Origin: Prorocentrum cordatum
Lineage: Eukaryota > Sar > Dinophyceae > Prorocentrales > Prorocentraceae
DNA: 64,000 nt
Direction of reading: 5' to 3'
Assembly: GCA_963575745.1 (NCBI GenBank)
Contig: CAUYUJ010015499.1
Location: 40,001-104,000 of the forward strand
Below are positions 30,181-41,797 of this stretch, piece after piece. Every line of letters starts with the position of its first letter. Positions within the stretch are counted from its first letter, which is position 1. Made by a program: the position numbers and the translations under genes. The notes under the pieces were generated by a model that saw nothing but the letters and a program-made list of their open reading frames with translations, was not told the DNA's origin and did no database searches.

Positions 30181-30262
<82 letters not shown>
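30100..30262. repeat. (ACT)n microsatellite
   Basis: About 54 ACT triplets with a few TTC, AAT and CGA interruptions, abutting the gap. It probably caused the assembly break. The complementary AGT repeat occurs at 32.6 kb. Confidence 0.97.
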
Positions 30263-30309
30263 TCACTTCCATTACAATTGCCCGACCCACGAATTATTTT
30301 TCCGGCTTT

Positions 30310-30665
30310 GTCCCCCCTTGTGGGCCCCGCCAGAACGAGAAAGCTGTCGGACCCACACATTAATCTACACGGTTTCGTGCCCTTCCCGCCCACCCCAGGG
30401 AGGCCCCGCCAGAGCGAGGACGCTAGTGGAATCTCACATTGTTTTCACGTTTTCGTGCCCCTCCCACTCTTCCAGGGAGGCCCCGCCAGAACGAGGACGC
30501 TATCGGAACCGCAGATAATTTATACTGTTCCGTGCCTCTTCTGCACCCCCCCCTCGAGGGAAGCCCCGCCAGAGCGAGGACGCTATCGGAACCACGCATT
30601 ATTTTCACGGTTTCGTGCGCTCCCACCCCCCAAGGGAGGCCCCGCCAGAGCGAGAACCCGCGATC
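30310..30665 (+). repeat. 77-bp satellite family, array 3
   Basis: About five copies with TTCGTGCCC, CCAGGGAGGCCCCGCCAGA and CGAGGACGCTATCGGAACC. Same family as 5.9-6.8 kb with a different subfamily sequence (CCAGAGCGAG in place of CTGAGCGAG). Confidence 0.88.
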
Positions 30666-30689
30666 GCAACAGCGAATCATTACCTAACA

Positions 30690-30827
30690 GCGTAGACTGA
30701 TAGGTTTCTAGTAGGATCAAAAGAGGGCAGCAGCTTACTCCACAGGGGGGTCTGGGCGGATGTCGGCGAGCTGCCGGGCGGACGCCGGGCGGACGAACCG
30801 GGCTCGTTTTTCGCCAACAGTCACACA
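30690..30827 (+). repeat. leader of the 73-bp array, copy 1
   Basis: Shares TGATAGGTTTCTAGT, CAAAAGAG, GGGGGGTCTGGGCGG, CCGGGCTCG and AACAGTCACACACTTCGTG with 37073-37205, in the same order. Confidence 0.75.
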
Positions 30828-31265
30828 CTTCGTGCTCTTCGACCTCCCAGAACTCCATTCCCGGGCCACACTTTGAATCACCGGACGCAACAGTCACACA
30901 CTTCGTGCTCTTCGAGTTCCCAGAACACCATTCCCGGGCCACATTCTGAATGCCCAGAGCCAACTCTAGGCCACTTCGTGCTCTTCGATTTCCCAGAACA
31001 GTATTCCCGGGCCACATTCTGAATGCCCAGAGCCAACTGTAGGCCACTTCGTGCTCTTCGATTTCCCAGAACAGTATTCCCGGGCCACATTCTGAATGCC
31101 CGGAGCCAACTGTAGGCCACTTCGTGTTCTTCGACTGCCCCGAACGCCATCGCCGAATGCCACTCCTGCCACTCCTGGCGCACATTTTGGATGCCCGGAG
31201 CCAACTGCACGCCACTTCCTGCTCTTCCACCGCCCAGAATTCCATTCCCGGGACGCATTGTGGAG
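30828..31265 (-). repeat. 73-bp tandem array 1
   Basis: About six copies of a unit with CACTTCGTGCTCTTCGA, CCAGAACTCCATTCCCGGGC and GAATGCCCGGAGCCAACTGT. 73 is not a multiple of 3, and long minus-strand frames here are repeat translations. Confidence 0.88.
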
Positions 31266-32085
31266 AACACGCCATTGTAGTCGTAGTAGTACTCGTACGC
31301 CTCTCCTCCTCCTTCTACTCGCTCCTCCTTTCTCTTCTCTCATCGACGTCAGAACCCTTGCCTCCTATGACGTCCTCCGCTGGCCTGGGTGGTCTACTCA
31401 GGTCGCGGAGGGGGATAGGAGGGGGGTCGTTGCCATGGCTGGTTCCCTCGAACTGACGACGGGGAGGGGGGGGGTGCACCGTTCCCTCGGATGGGCACAC
31501 CCCCCCCTCCAAGGGTCTCCGAGCCCTCCCTCTCCGTCCTTTCCCTTCTCCCTTCTAACCCGGATAAGCGATTAAGGACCCCCCCCCCCTCTCCGGTGAA
31601 AAGATAACGCACCCGGCACCCGGAAACGTTATCCTGGCACCAGGAGGGGGTGCACCCTCCTGAAAGAATGAGGAAACGCATGCGGAGGAGTCAGAGAGCT
31701 TCAGTGGCCACGCGTCTTTCCAGTGCACGACCCTCGCTGTTCGGTGCCGTAACCATGTACACTGATCCACTCCTACTCTGGCTCGGGGATTTATTTTGGT
31801 CCTGCCGGGTGCTAAGATAACGCCGCGGTGCGGGGCGGGGGCGATACCCTGGGATGGACCACCTCCTACGACGGCCGAAAAACAATTTTTTTCCAAAGGG
31901 GTTGCAATAGAAATCTCATTAGAAAAATGGGGGCTGGAGGAAGAGAAGGAGGAGGAGGAGGAGGAGGAGGAGGAAGAGGAGGAGGAGGACACGGAGGAGG
32001 ACGCGCTCACAGACAAGGCTCCCGCCTTGGACTTCCTCCATACTCAGGCCTTGGGGGTACTCTGCGAGGGTCACTGCGAGGGTCA
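31266..32085. other. no recognisable gene; contains a GGA tract
   Basis: GC-rich sequence with G runs and a GGA microsatellite at about 31947-31992. The short Glu-rich frame at 31796-32110 comes from the GGA tract. Confidence 0.45.
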
Positions 32086-32425
32086 CAAGTTATCCTTAGC
32101 TTTTCCTTAGTTGTCCTTAGCTTTTCCTTAGCTTTTCCTTAGTTTTCCTCAGTTTTTTTTCAAGTTTTCCTTATTTTTCCTTAGCTTTTCCATAGCTTTT
32201 CAATCGTTTTCCTTAGCTTTTCACTAGTTGTCCTTAGCTTTTCGCAGCTTTTCCTTAGCTTTTCTTTGCTTTTCTCAGCTTTTCTTGATCTTTTTCCTGA
32301 GCTTTTTTCAGCTTTTTCTTAGCTTGTTTTAGCCTTTCCTTAGCTTTCCTCAGCTTTTCTCAGCTTTTTCTTAGCTTTTCTAAGCTTTTCCTTAGCTTTT
32401 CATAGTTTTTCCTTATTCGTATTCG
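32086..32425. repeat. TTCCTTAGCTT-type tandem repeat
   Basis: About 340 bp of degenerate 10-12 bp units (CCTTAGCTTTT, CCTTAGTTG), T-rich and contrasting with its GC-rich surroundings. Confidence 0.85.
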
Positions 32426-32612
32426 TATTCTTATTTTCATTACAAGGCTAATTGGGATGCCACCCGAGGCGGGGCGCTGGAATTATTTATTTTCCTTCCA
32501 TGTGCGCGGTGCTAATAATATCGTTCGGCGAAAACCCCCCCAAATAATTATTTAATTACGGCGCGGTGCTAATGATAACGCCGGGGGGGTCCTTAATTGC
32601 TTCTCCGGGTTA
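32426..32612. other. A/T-richer spacer
   Basis: Contains two related short segments, GCGGTGCTAATRATA at about 32506 and 32562. No gene. Confidence 0.4.
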
Positions 32613-32914
<302 letters not shown>

Positions 32915-32990
32915 TCCCAGAACTCCGTGCCCGGGCCACACTTTCAATGCCCGGAGCCAACTGTAGGCTACATCGTCTTCTTCGAGTGCC
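32915..32990 (-). repeat. single unit of the 73-bp family
   Basis: CCCAGAACTCCGTGCCCGGG and ATGCCCGGAGCCAACTGTAG match the arrays at 30.8 and 37.2 kb. It sits 190 bp upstream of the second Helitron-like ORF. Confidence 0.8.
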
Positions 32991-33183
32991 CGGAACAAGA
33001 AAACCTGTACCATACTTTGATGGCCCGGAGACCCATGCACTTCTTCCAAGAGGAGGAGGAGGAAGCAGCACATCCACAAACGATGCCCACCATCATCACC
33101 ATCATCGTCATCACTCTCTTCGTAGCCTTCTTGGCTAGAGCCCTGCTTTCAAAGGAACTGCTCAGCGCCTACTGCACACCATA

Positions 33184-36100
33184 ATGCCACGGCATGCTGG
33201 TAGTTCTCGGTCTGGCCGCGGTGTTCCCGACCCTGCTGAACTGAACAGCGGTGCTCCTCAGCCTGCGGCATTGAACAGTGCTGCTCCTCAGCGTGCTGCA
33301 TTGAGCGGTCCTCTGCTAACGCTCGTCCAGCACGTGAAGCAGTTCGGCCGGATACCGAAGCAAAATACAGGAACGTCCGAAGAAGCACGAGCCGAAAACA
33401 AGTTGGCCAGACGTTTCTCAGACCATCGCGCCAGCATCCCCAATGACGTTATGCTTGAATTGCAAGCCCTCGAGGGCGCTCCGTCCTCAGAGTTGCGCGC
33501 CGTCAGCGCTGCTCCTCAGCGCGCTGCATTGAGCGGACCTCTGCAAACGCTCGTCGAGGACGTGAAGCAGTTTGGCCGGATACCCAGGCAGAATAAAGGA
33601 ACGTCTGAAAAAGAACGGAAGGAAAACAAGTTGGCCAAACGTTTCTCGGACAATCGCAAGAGCATCCCCGATGACGTTTTGCAGGAACTCCAGGTCCTCG
33701 ACGGCGCTACGGAGACCGAGGAGCTCAAGCGGAAGCAGAAGACCGAGGAGATCATGCAGCACGTGCGAGACCTCGGCCGCTGGCCGAAGGAGACTGCCGG
33801 ACGTCCCGTCGCAGAGCGGCAGCTGGGCTGGCAAGTCCGGAAAGCACGGAAGGCCAAGCAGTTCTCCCCGGAGCAGGAGGCCGAGCTCCAGGCTCTCCAG
33901 CAGGCGGGCACGAAGCCCGACGAGCTCCTGCAGAAGACCGAGGAGATCATGCAGCACGTGCGAGACCTCGGCCGCTGGCCGAAGGAGACTGCCGGACGTC
34001 CCGTCGCAGAGCGGCAGCTGGGCTGGCAAGTCCGGAAAGCACGGAAGGCTAAGCAGTTCTCCCCGGAGCAGGAGGCCGAGCTGCAGGCTCTCCAGCAGGC
34101 GGACACGTAGCCCGACGAGCTCCTGCAGCAGACGAAGACCGAGCAGCTCATGCAGCAGGTGCGAGACCTCGGCCGCTATCCGAAGGAGTCCGCCGGGCGT
34201 GCCCTCGCAGAGCGGCAGCTGGGCTGGCAAGTCCTCCAGCAGGCAGAGAGCGAAGCCACAAAAACGGCTCGCATCGCGGAGGCGGAGGACCTTCCAAACC
34301 CTATGGAAGGGTTCGCTGAGGAGGCGCAGAACAGGATCGACCAGGACCTGCTCATGCTCGAGAGTGGCATCCGGACCAAGGCAATCCTGCGGCGCCTGGC
34401 CGCCTACAAGGAGCTAGTGTCCAGCCGCGGTGCTACTCAGCCTGCGCAGCACAAAGAATTCGTGCAGCGGTGCGCGGAGCGAGTGCGCAGGGCGTCGGCC
34501 GCTCCCGCGGGGAAGAGCTGCTACGTTCCCGGCGGCGAGGTGGAGGGGGGCCAGCTGCGCGTCTTCTCCGCCCGTCCCTTGATGACGGGGCCGCTCGTGT
34601 GCCAGCTCTGCGAGTGCGACTTTCTTACAGAGGAGGACTTTGTGCGGCGCAAGCAGCAGGCCCACGCGGGCGAGGCCGAATACCGCAAACGGGTGCTGTT
34701 CCTAATGGCGGAGGTCGGCTGCAGGCCGATAACCGCGCAGGAAAAGAGGCTCATTGTGCAGTATTTTGCCCACTTCCAGCAGTTCTGTCACCCGGGCAGC
34801 AAGGGCAACCGCTTCTCCGGCAACGAGGTAGCCCCCCGATGCGAGGCAGCCTGCGTAGTCTGTGCGCAGAAAGACTACCTGGAGCACCGCCACAAACTGA
34901 GCCTGTTTGGCGCAGTGCCGGAAGAGCGTGTATTCGAGCATTGCGGACACTCTGCAAGCGATCAGGACGACTTGTCCGAGGGCGAGGCAGATGCCCGACC
35001 CGCGCGGACCCTGGTGAAGCACCGAGGGGTGCACTACTTGCAGTCCCCGGAGCTCGTGCAGAAGCTCCTGGACGTGGACAGGTGCAGGCAGCGGTGGCCT
35101 TTGATCCCGTGCGAACAGCTGCGCGCCTCCAGCGTTCAGCACCCGGAGCACCCAGAGTGGCGGTGGTTGCTGCACTCCCGTCGAGTTCCTGTGGTAGCCC
35201 CACCAGAAGCAACGACGGACACCTGCGGTGCTTCTCAGCCTGCCCCCGACAGGCCCGACGGAACTTCTCAGCCTGCAGACGAGAGGCCTCCGTGCGCAGG
35301 GGTGGGAGATGCCAGCGCGTTGGTGTGGGTCTGTTGGGAGTGCCTCAATGACCTGTGCGCCAAGAAACCGAAGATGCCGTTGAACGCCCTGGTCAACGAC
35401 AATTGGATCGGCCGGGAGCTCACGCACGTCCGCAACGCTTCGAAGGCTACTCAGATGCTGTCGCCCCTTGGCCGATGCTGTTGGAATCAAGTCCGTCTCG
35501 GCAAGGGCGCTCCGGATGTCCAGCAGAAAGGCGTCTCGGGCAACGCCGTCCTCTTCGCCCGGCCCACGGCGCAAATCCCGTCCATGGAGCTGCCCCCGGC
35601 GGAGGTCGCGCTTGTGGACTCTCTGAACGTCGTCTTCTCGGGCGCCGCGCACAATCTCAGCAAGGCGCACTGGGCAACAGTCAACCGAGCCGAATACATG
35701 CAGATCGTGAGGGAGCGCAAGCAGCAGTGCGTTACTTTTTCCGAGGTGTCCATCCGAGAGGACGTCGCCCCGACGCGGCTGCCGGAGGACGGCGTGCCAG
35801 ACCGCATCCAGGCCTGTCTGCAACCGGTGGACGGTGCCGATAAAGCCCCGGTACGTTTGTTGGGGCCAGCATCCAGAGCGCCGGAGGTGGGCAGAGACGA
35901 CGAAGCGGGAGACGAGTCTGACAAGGAGGACGAGTCTGACGAGCAGAAAGAGACAGACAAAGACGGACAACCACCAGAACAGCCTGACATGGCCTACCTG
36001 CATGAGAATGTGGCAGAGTTCACAGTTGCAGTGGATCCAGTGCATGACGTCGCTCCAGTCCGAATGATGCAAGCGCTGCAAGGCACGCTGGTGGCACTGC

Positions 36101-36528
36101 AGGAGCAGGCGGCACGCGTCGCAAAGAACGAGGCGACACCGACAGTGGCAGACAGCAGCGGTGCTCTTCAGCCTGTTGCCGACGAAGGCGGCAGGTATAC
36201 TATGCGCAGCATGGTTCTCGATGTGCAGAGTGCTGCTCGTTCGTTTGACGAGCGAGTGCAAGTGGTGCTGGAGACAGCGCAAGCAGGAGCAGACGCGTGC
36301 AGGGCGGTGGGCCCGCACTCCTTATTGGTGCCTACGCAGAAACCCTTGAGTTCTTTCGACAGCAGGTCCTGGCCGGCGTGCTACACAGTGTTCTGGTTCG
36401 GGGACGGCGCGCCGAACCTCGAGCGGGATCGGCCCATGTTGTTCGAACAGGTCTGCCCCAGGAACACTACCAATACTACCGTTAGTCAAAGCAATGATTT
36501 GTACTGGCACAGTTCCAGTGTTTCGTGA
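33184..36528 (+). pseudogene. second Helitron-like N-terminal protein (HA-like repeats, zinc region, DUF6570), one internal stop
   Basis: ATG 33184 opens a frame that is read to TGA 36526-36528 apart from one TAG at 34108-34110. Residues about 40-330 hold five repeats: two of the type VKQFGRIP...LARRFSDHR...ELQAL, two almost identical VRDLGRWPKETAG...LGWQVRKARKAKQFS, and one partial. They resemble helicase-associated (HA) DNA-binding domains by eye. Next comes a Cys/His cluster (CQLCECDF, CVVC, HRHKL). Then a DUF6570-type region: CWECLNDLCAKKPKMPLNAL, RCCWNQVRLGKG, GNAVLFARP, MELPPAEVALVDSLNVVF, AHWATVNRAEYM. A later YTVFWFGDGAPNLERDRP segment is where Helitron proteins lead into Rep. Rep and helicase are absent; the frame dissolves into AGT/ACC triplets at about 36460. 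Distinct in sequence from the 21.7-kb DUF6570 region, so a second family. Confidence 0.75.
33736..34125 (+). repeat. 195-bp in-frame tandem duplication inside the HA-like repeats
   Basis: Two nearly identical 195-bp (65-codon) units start at 33736 and 33931. They differ at a handful of bases. One difference turns the first copy's AAG (33913-33915) into the TAG stop at 34108-34110, showing that the stop is newer than the duplication. Confidence 0.9.
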
Positions 36529-36578
36529 AATTAGTAGTGCTAGTACTGGTAGTAGTCCTTCGAGGTCGCGCGACGCCT

Positions 36579-36610
36579 GATCAACCTGCACGAGACAGTG
36601 CAGGTTGATC
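36579..36610. repeat. perfect 13-bp hairpin with 6-base loop
   Basis: GATCAACCTGCAC, loop GAGACA, GTGCAGGTTGATC. It lies just past the end of the second Helitron ORF, in a stretch (36559-36650) that is again open in the ORF's frame (FEVARRLINLHETVQVDLLG). It could be coding, a terminator-like structure, or part of an element end; no CTRR follows. Confidence 0.85.
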
Positions 36611-36659
36611 TGCTCGGCCGCGTTGGCACGGTGCCTGCGAGTGTCTGCGATGCTTCTTA

Positions 36660-37072
36660 GCTTGCAGCTTTTGCCCGTTTTCTCGCTCCGTGCGCTGCAC
36701 TCATTTGTGCTCCTCGTGCGTGTCCGAAAAAACACTTCGAAAGAACGCAGCCATCAAACGCAGCATTCATTCATACATAAGCTCTACTTTAAACAATCAT
36801 GGTCATCATCACATAATCCACTTCAAACGTTTCCGTGAGCACGCAGTGAACGTAGATACCAGAGTCTCATTTGAAACTGCATTCGTTGATACCGAGTGCT
36901 TGTTTTAACTCACATCCGTCGATTGCAGACTTTGATGCAAAAATCTACAATGAGAGTCCGAGTTGAATATTAATGAAATCGCCATCTGAATCTAAATGAT
37001 GGTGCACACATATATGCTTTTACACATCGCTGTTCGGTTGCTTTGCTGGGATAATTTTCCTAACAGCTCTTG
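36660..37072. other. A/T-richer stretch without a recognisable gene
   Basis: Lower GC than the flanks. TACACATCGCTGTT, GGTTGCTTTGC and GGGATAATT (37021-37056) recur at 38419-38454, so part of it is dispersed repeat. Confidence 0.5.
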
Positions 37073-37205
37073 CTGATAGGTTTCTAGTGGTCTCAAAAGA
37101 GAGCATCTGGACTCCTCAGGGGGGTCTGGGCGGGTGCCGGGGAGGAGAACCGGGAACAGAACCGGGAATAGAGCCGGGCTCGCTTTTCGTTAACAGTCAC
37201 ACACT
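37073..37205 (+). repeat. leader of the 73-bp array, copy 2
   Basis: Partner of 30690-30827, sharing its ordered blocks up to AACAGTCACACACTTCGTG. Confidence 0.75.
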
Positions 37206-37630
37206 TCGTGCTCTTCGACCTCCCAAAACTCCATTCCTGGGCCACATTCTGGATGCCCGGAACCAACTGTAGGCCACTTCGTGCTCTTCGCCTTCCCAGA
37301 ACTCCATTCCCGGGCCACATTTTGGATGCCCGGAGCCAACTGTAGGCCACTTCGTTCTCTTCGACTTCCCAGAATTCTATTCCCGGGCCACATTTTGAAT
37401 GCCCGGGGCCAACTGTAGGCCACTTCGTGCTCTTCGACCTCCCAGAACTCCATTCCCGGGCCACATTTTGAATGCCCGGATCCAACTGTAGGCCACTTCG
37501 TGCTCTTCGAGTTCCCAGAACTCCATTCCCGGGACACATTTTGAATGCCCGGAGCCAACTGTAGGCCACTTCGTGGTCTTCGAGTTCCCAGAACTTTATT
37601 TCTGGGCATGATTTTGAATGCTGAGACAGG
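37204..37630 (-). repeat. 73-bp tandem array 2
   Basis: The word CTTCGTG or its variant starts at 37204, 37277, 37350, 37423, 37496 and 37569, exactly 73 bp apart. Same unit as 30.8-31.3 kb. Confidence 0.95.
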
Positions 37631-38300
37631 CTGAATTTTTAATGCTGAGACAGGCTGAGGCTGAGGCTGAGGCTGAAGCTGAGGCTGAGGCAGGCTGAGG
37701 CTGAGGCCGAGGCTGAAGGCAGACTGAGGCTGAGGCAGGCTGAGGCTGAGGCAGAGGCAGGCTGAGGCTGAGGCAGGCTGAGGCTGAGGCAGGCTGAGGC
37801 TGAGGCTGAGGCTGATGCAGGCTGAGGCTGAGGCAGGCTGAGGCTGAGGCCAAGGTTGAAGGCAGACTGAGGCTTTGGCTGAAGCAGGCTGAGGCTGAGG
37901 CTGAGGCTGAGGCTGAGGCTGAGGCTGAGGCGGAGGCTGAGGCTGGCGGATGCTGAGGCAGGCTGAGGCTGAGGCTGAGGCTGATGCAGGCTGAGGCTGA
38001 GGCAGGCTGAGGCTGAGGCCGAGGCTGAAGGCAGACTGAGGCTGAGGCTGAAGCAGGCTGAGGCTGAGGCTGAGGCTGAGGCTGAGGCTGAGGCTGAGGC
38101 AGGCTGATGCTGAGCAGGCTGAGGCTGAGGCTGAGGCTGAGGCTGATGCAGGCTGAGGCTGAGGCAGGCTGAGGCTGAGGCCGAGGCTGAAGGCAGACTG
38201 AGGCTGAGGCTGAAGCAGGCTGAGGCTGAGGCTGCAGGCAGGCTGAGGCTGAGGCAGGCTGAGGCTGAGGCTGAGGCAGGCTGAGGCTGAGGCTGTGACT
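37631..38300. repeat. GGCTGA hexamer array
   Basis: About 670 bp of GGCTGAGGCTGA with GGCAGGCTGA and GACTGAGGC variants; longer repeats of about 160-180 bp are visible within it. Its minus-strand Ser/Ala/Gln/Pro frame is a repeat translation. Confidence 0.95.
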
Positions 38301-38454
38301 GCGACTGCCGTTGCCACTGCGACTGTCATCGCGAATGCGACTACGACTGCGAGAACAGCAGAATTCTACAACTGGATTCTCATCCGAATCTTAAGGGGAA
38401 TGCTTCCAGATATGCTCCTACACATCGCTGTTAGGTTGCTTTGCCGGGATAATT

Positions 38455-39765
38455 ATGGTTTCGTGCCCCTCCCACCCCTCCCACAGAAGCCCCGCCAGAG
38501 CGAGGGTATCGGAACCACGCATTATTTACACCGTTTCGTGCCCTTCCCACTCCTCCAGGGAAGCCCCGCCAGAGCGAGGAGGGTACCGGAGCCACGCATT
38601 ATCAACACGGTTTCGTGCCCCTCCCACGCATTATCAACAGGGTGGCCCTGCCAGAGCGAGGACGGCATCGGAACCACACATTATTTATGGGTTTCGTGCC
38701 CCTCCCGCCCCACCCCAGGGAGGCCCCGCCAGAGCGAGAACGCGATCGGGACCATGCATTATTTTCTTTACGTTTTCGCGCCCCTCCCGCCCCCCCAGGG
38801 AAGCTCCGCCAGAGCGAGGAGGGTATTGGCGCCACGCATTATTTACACACCGTTTCGTGCCCTTCCCACTCCTGTCGGATCCACGCATTCTTTACACGGT
38901 TTCGTGTCTCTCCCGCCCACCCCAGGGAAGCCCTGCCAGAGCGAGAACGCGCTATCGGAACCGCGCATTATTTTCATCCCTCCCGCCCACCCCAGGGAGG
39001 CCCCGCCAGAGCAAGGACGCTATCGAAACCGTACATGATTTATAGGTTTCATGCCCCTCCCGCCCCCCCCCACAAACGCCCCGCCAGAGCGAGGAGGGTA
39101 TCGGAAACATGCATTATTTACACGTTTTCGTGCCCTTCCCACTCTTCCAGGGAGGTCCCGCCAGAGTCAGGACGCTATCGGAACCGCTCATTATTTACAC
39201 AGTTTCGTGCCCCTCCCACCCCCCAGGGAAGCACTGTCTCAGCGAGAACGGCATCGGAACCACACATTATTTACACCGTTTTCGTGCCCCTCCCACCCCC
39301 CCATGGAAAGCCCCGCCAGAGCGAGGAGGGTTTCGGAACCACACGTTATTTACACCGTTTTCGTGCCCTCCCGCCCCCCCAGGAAACCCCTGTCAGAGCG
39401 AGGAGGGTATCGGAGCCATGCATTCTTTACGGTTTTGTGCTCCTCCCCCCCCCCCCCAGGGAAAGCTGCCATAGTGAGGGCGATATCGGAACAGCACATT
39501 CTTTGCACGGTTTCGTGCCCCTCCCACCCCCCCAGGGAGGATCTGCCAGAGCGAGGGCGCTACCGGAACCACACATTTTTTCACGGTGTCGTGCCCATCC
39601 CGCTCCCCCCCCAGGGAAGCCCCGACAGAGCGAGGAGGGTATCGGAGCCACATTATTTACACAGTTTCGTGCCCCTCCCACACCTCCAGGGAGGCACCGC
39701 CAGAGCGAGGAGGGTATCGGAGCCACACATTGTTTACACGGTGTCGTGCCCCCTTCATCCCGCTA
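38455..39765 (+). repeat. 77-bp satellite family, array 4 (largest)
   Basis: About sixteen copies with TTTCGTGCCCCTCCC, CCCCGCCAGAGCGAGGA and GGTATCGGAACCACGCATTA. Indels in several copies break the exact period. Long plus-strand Pro/Arg-rich frames are repeat translations. Confidence 0.9.
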
Positions 39766-39802
39766 GCCCAGTAAAATCATTAGTTGTGTATGTTTTTTTT
39801 TT

Positions 39803-39880
39803 TCCTCTCTCTCTCTCTCGCTCGATCAATCACTCTCTCGCTCTCTCTCCCTCTCTCTCTCTCTCTTCCTTTCTCTCTCC
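39803..39880. repeat. (CT)n-rich tract
   Basis: CTCTCTCT with CGCTCGATCAATCA interruptions, preceded by a run of T. Confidence 0.95.
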
Positions 39881-40019
39881 GCGGCCACGGCGCAGGCGTC
39901 GTGCTGCTGAGCATCGTGCGTGGGCCATCGGGGGGGGGGCCCTCTTCGGGCCATCCTTGAGGCCGCAGAAAAAAACAGAAGGCGGCTCAGTCCCCCCTCC
40001 GTCGGAGGCAGACAAGTGG

Positions 40020-40400
40020 CATCGTGGGGCGCTCCTGCGCTGAGAAGTGGCCTCGTGGGGCTCTCTTGCGCTTGAGCTCTCTTGGGGCCGCCTTGGGGCC
40101 TTCGTGGCCCCCCCTGGGCGCCCGCTCGGGCGACCTGGGAGCCATCCCGAGGCCTCGAATGCCCATCGGAGCCGAGTGGGCGAGGGTGCGCGACAGACCG
40201 GTACCTAAAAGCATCGTACGCGATCTTGGCGTCTTGGGGCTCCCTTGGGGGGTTCCGAGGTCGCGCGGAGCCGTTTCGGGGCGGCCTTGAGGCATCTGGG
40301 AGGCATGCTTGGAGTCTTTCGAACCGTATGGGGATGTCTTGTGCCATCTGAGATGCCGCCCTTTGTAACGGGGGGCTGTCTTGGAGCCGTTTTGGGGTCC
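40020..40400. repeat. CTCTTGGGG-type repeats
   Basis: Degenerate copies of the family seen in the first 5 kb. No gene; the minus-strand frame of about 250 codons over 39.8-40.6 kb is Pro/Arg-rich repeat translation. Confidence 0.6.
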
Positions 40401-40739
40401 TGCTATGTCGGCCGGCGTTGATTGGTAGATGTGTGCACCGAGCGCGGTGAGCCACTGGGAGGTCGCGCGCAGCAAGAACATGTGCCATGCAGATAATACC
40501 CGTTCGTTGTCTCTGATTTGGGCTGGCGGGGGGGATGGTCGAATATGGTTGGTCGCTTCGTGTGGCCAGCCCCTCCCCGCGGATAGATGCGGGCATGCGG
40601 ACATCATTACCGCCACGTTCGTCGAGAAGATGTCGAAAATGGCCAAACCCGATAACGATGCTCTCGCGATGGAGGAGCGCATGAAGGAACTCTCAGTGGT
40701 TCAAGACCTCAAGGACGGGGGGATCCAAAAGCGCACGTG
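40401..40739. other. short anonymous stretch
   Basis: A plus-strand frame from ATG 40631 reads MSKMAKPDNDALAMEERM and on to about 40740 with a protein-like charge pattern before entering the GGA tract. Too short to call a gene. Confidence 0.3.
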
Positions 40740-41290
40740 GGAGGCCGCGCGAGCACGGAGAGAAAAGGGGAGGAGAGAGGGAGGGAGGAGGGAGGGAGGG
40801 AAGGGAGGAGAGAGTGCGGAGGAGGGAGGAGGAGGGATGGATGAGGGAGGAGGGAGGAGGGAGGGAGGAGGAGGAGGGAGGAGGAGAGGAGGAGGGGGGA
40901 GGAAGGAGGAGGAGGAGTGAAGGAGGAGTAGGAGGAGAGGAGGAGGAGGCGGAGGAGGAAGGAGAGGCGGAGGTGAAGGAGGAGGAGGAGAAGGAGGTGG
41001 AGGAGGAGAGGAGAAGAGGGGAGAGGGAAGGGGAGGAGGAGAGGAGATGAGGAGGAGGAGGAGGAGCAGTAGGAGGAGGAGAGGTGGAAGAGGAAGGAGG
41101 GGAGAGAGGAGGAGGAGAGGAGCAGGAGGAGAGGAGGAGGGGAGGAGGAGAAGAGAGGAGGAGGGAGGAGGGGAGAGAGGGCGGCCCGCGCGAGCACGGC
41201 GAGAAAGGAAGGAGGGGGAGGAGGGAATGGTGGAGGAGGGAGGGAGGAGGGAGGGAGAGGAGGAGGAGGAGTGGAGGAGAGGATGAAGCG

Positions 41291-41321
<31 letters not shown>

Positions 41322-41620
41322 AGGAGTGGAGAGGAGGATGATGGGGCACTTCGTCCTCCTCCTCCTCTCCAGTGGCACGGAGGTGGAGAGGAGGGGAGGT
41401 GGGAAGAGAGGAGAGCGGAGGAGAGAGGAGGAGGAGGCGGAGGAGAGGGGGAGAGAGGAGGAGGAGGGAGGAGAGGAGAGGAGGAGGAGGAGGAGGAGGA
41501 GATGAGAAGAATGATGAGGTGGAGGAGAGGAGGAGGAGGAGAAGGCGGGAGGAGGAGCGGAAGGAGGCGGAGGAGACGGCGGAGGAGGATGAGATGAGGA
41601 GTGAGGATAGGATGAGATGA
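40740..41620. repeat. GGA/GAG purine tract, about 880 bp
   Basis: Almost all purine on the plus strand, with a CTCCTCCTCCTCCTC inversion at 41353-41368. Open in several frames (poly-Glu/Gly/Arg; Ser/Pro/Leu on the minus strand). Confidence 0.95.
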
Positions 41621-41765
41621 TGATGATGATGATGAGGCTGCTGATATGATGCTGATGATGATGGATGATGATGATTGATATGATGATGATGATGATGATT
41701 GATAGGATGATGATGTGATGATGCTGATGAATGATGATGATGATAATGATTGATGATGATGATGC

Positions 41766-41797
<32 letters not shown>

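Noticed and set aside
29487-30700. ORFs reaching across 30000-30099
   Set aside because: They cross an unsized run of 100 N, so continuity is unknown, and the flanking part is an ACT microsatellite.
36579-36610. Helitron 3' end hairpin for the second element
   Set aside because: The stem is perfect but the following bases (TGCTCGGCCG) contain no CTRR terminus, and the element lacks Rep and helicase, so a true 3' end here would be odd.
37596-38329. Minus-strand Ser/Ala/Gln/Pro-rich protein
   Set aside because: Translation of the GGCTGA hexamer array.
38455-40043. Plus-strand ORFs of 200-380 codons, Pro/Arg/Ser-rich
   Set aside because: Translations of the 77-bp satellite; identical peptides occur in other frames and in the arrays at 5.9, 30.3 and 52.9 kb.
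40740-41620. Poly-Glu or Ser/Pro/Leu proteins
   Set aside because: Simple GGA purine tract, open in several frames on both strands.
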